Positions 6,044 to 6,986 of a DNA stretch of 6,986 bases are shown here, piece by piece; the first letter of the stretch is position 1; each line of letters begins with the position of its first letter. Source of the stretch: Syntrophaceae bacterium (GTDB taxonomy: Bacteria > Desulfobacterota > SM23-61); the NCBI GenBank assembly GCA_003154025.1, contig PMCE01000209.1:2053-9038 (forward strand), read 5' to 3'. The position numbers and the translations under genes are program-made. The notes under the pieces were generated by a model. It did no database searches, was not told the origin of the DNA, and worked only from the letters and a program-made list of their open reading frames with translations.

Positions 6044-6085
6044 GTCTGATGTCTGAAGTCTAAAGTCCAAAGTCTGATTTCTGAG
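6044..6085 (+). repeat. Degenerate heptamer array (GTCTGAT type), right arm
   Basis: Six tandem 7-mers in exact register: GTCTGAT, GTCTGAA, GTCTAAA, GTCCAAA, GTCTGAT, TTCTGAG. It is the inverted partner of the array at 5753-5780, with 263 bp between them. It lies about 130 bp upstream of the CoA-transferase start. Confidence 0.85.
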
Positions 6086-6140
6086 TTACAGAGGAGAAAC
6101 GGGGGGAAACCGGGGAGGGCGGAGGCAGTAGTCTTTTCCG

Positions 6141-6169
6141 TTGATCGGCCGAGGGCGATATGTTAAAAA
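6141..6169 (+). promoter_or_regulatory. Possible weak promoter for the CoA-transferase gene
   Basis: TTGATC (6141-6146) and TAAAAA (6164-6169) are spaced 17 bp apart, about 45 bp before the ATG. The -10 match is poor and other AT-rich choices exist nearby (for example TAGGAT at 6175-6180), so this is only a candidate. Confidence 0.25.
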
Positions 6170-6213
6170 AATGTTTAGGATATTTTTCGGGGAAATCTTA
6201 GGAAGGGTGCGAC

Positions 6214-6986
6214 ATGAAGGAAGAAGGAAAAACGATTCCGTCCGGGCCGCCCCCCTTGAAGGGGATTCGGGTGATCGATTTGACCCGTATTATCGCGGGC
6301 CCTTACTGCGGCATGGTCTTGGGCGACCTGGGGGCGGAGGTCATCAAGGTGGAACAGCCGAAAATAGGGGACGAGAGCCGTGCGTGGGGTCCGCCCTGGG
6401 TAAAGGAAGTCAGCGCCTATTTCATCTCTATCAACCGGAATAAAAAGAGCCTCACCCTGAATTTCAAACACCCCCAAGGGGTGGAAATCTTCAAGAATTT
6501 GGTCTGCCACTCCGATGTGCTCCTGGAGAACTTCCGCCCGGGAACCATGGATGAGCTGGGGATCGGCTACGAAGTCCTCCGGGAGATCAACCCCAAGCTG
6601 ATTTATTGCGACATGACGGGGTACGGAACGGACGGCCCTTACCGGGATAAACCCGGCGTCGATGTGATCGTCTCGGCCATCGGCGGGCTCATGTCGATCA
6701 CCGGCCCGCCGGAAGGGGAGCCGGTGAAGGTGGGGGTCCCGTTGACGGACGTGCTGACCGGGTTGTATTGCTTCGGGGCCATCTCTGCCAGCCTCTACCA
6801 AAGGCTGCAGACCGGAAAGGGGCAGAGAATCTCCATTAACCTTCTGGCCATGCAGCTGGCGACGCTGATCAATATCGGGTCCAACTACCTGGTGGGGGGA
6901 GTCATCCCCCGCCGCTGGGGGAGTGCCCATCCCAACATCGTCCCCTATGAGGCCCACCGGGCAAAGGACGCCTACCTGATCTTCGG
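6214..6986 (+). CDS. Family III CoA-transferase (CaiB/BaiF type), C-terminus cut off by window edge
   Basis: Transfers CoA between a donor acyl-CoA and a carboxylic acid through enzyme-bound anhydride intermediates on an aspartate. The window holds 257 codons of a protein usually near 400 residues. PLKGIRVIDLTRIIAGPYCGMVLGDLGAEVIKVEQP (14-49) is the family N-terminus. NRNKKSLTLNFKHPQG (74-89), DVLLENFRPGTMDELGIGYEVL (101-122) and YCDMTGYGTDGPYRDKPGVDV (131-151) are further signatures. D179 in VPLTDVLTG aligns with the catalytic aspartate of formyl-CoA transferase (Asp169). GKGQRISINLL (201-211) follows as expected. An in-frame TAG at 6199-6201 rules out a longer start, and GGAAGG lies seven bases before the ATG. 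It is divergent from the aldolase gene. The substrate cannot be read from sequence; carnitine-, benzylsuccinate- and oxalate-type relatives all share these motifs. Confidence 0.94.
   Translation, partial: MKEEGKTIPSGPPPLKGIRVIDLTRIIAGPYCGMVLGDLGAEVIKVEQPKIGDESRAWGPPWVKEVSAYFISINRNKKSLTLNFKHPQGVEIFKNLVCHSDVLLENFRPGTMDELGIGYEVLREINPKLIYCDMTGYGTDGPYRDKPGVDVIVSAIGGLMSITGPPEGEPVKVGVPLTDVLTGLYCFGAISASLYQRLQTGKGQRISINLLAMQLATLINIGSNYLVGGVIPRRWGSAHPNIVPYEAHRAKDAYLIF

Larger units (their letters stand above)
5650..6213. other. Divergent intergenic region with repeats, no gene
   Basis: This 564-bp gap separates the divergent fba and CoA-transferase genes. It holds the fba ribosome site and promoter, an outward pair of inverted heptamer arrays (5753-5780 and 6044-6085), a C-rich hairpin (5874-5908), a smaller GC hairpin (6004-6018), and a weak possible promoter for the CoA-transferase. 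One open frame of 98 codons (5753-6049, plus) begins at a TTG within the repeats and gives a low-complexity sequence with no recognisable domain, so I do not call it. I see no tRNA or other structured RNA family. Confidence 0.7.

Noticed and set aside
5753..6049. A 98-codon plus-strand open frame in the divergent spacer
   Set aside because: It starts at TTG inside the heptamer array, has no ribosome site, and its sequence is made of repeats and hairpins.

Overview
This is a bacterial chromosomal window of moderately high GC with ordinary protein-coding genes and repeat-rich spacers. It most resembles a Desulfobacterota (deltaproteobacterial) or similar anaerobic environmental genome. That placement is an inference from gene content and from the style of the intergenic repeats; there is no rRNA or other marker to confirm it.

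Layout: five genes lie on the minus strand, so they are read from right to left. In transcription order they are a class II fructose-bisphosphate aldolase (5649-4630), a class I fructose-1,6-bisphosphatase (4536-3523), a small S51/cyanophycinase-like serine hydrolase (3362-2673), a Ste24-type M48 membrane metalloprotease (2557-1280), and a family-5 ABC-transporter solute-binding protein (1120 to beyond position 1). A family III (CaiB/BaiF) CoA-transferase starts at 6214 on the plus strand and runs off the right edge. The 564-bp gap between the divergent aldolase and CoA-transferase genes holds a good minus-strand promoter for the aldolase, inverted repeats and no convincing gene.

Function: aldolase and FBPase catalyse consecutive steps of gluconeogenesis (triose phosphates to fructose-1,6-bisphosphate to fructose-6-phosphate) and probably form one transcription unit. 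The aldolase resembles the subtype also used in the Calvin cycle, but no RuBisCO or phosphoribulokinase is visible. The hydrolase, protease and binding protein have no obvious metabolic link to this pair or to each other.

No defence system, mobile gene, CRISPR array or RNA gene is visible. The most unusual content is in the spacers. There are three related palindromes of the GTAGGGGCG type, two of them at or within a few bases of a stop codon. There are also three loci of degenerate 7-bp tandem repeats, each with a different unit, each arranged as an inverted pair able to fold into a stem, and one of them ending 8 bp from a start codon.
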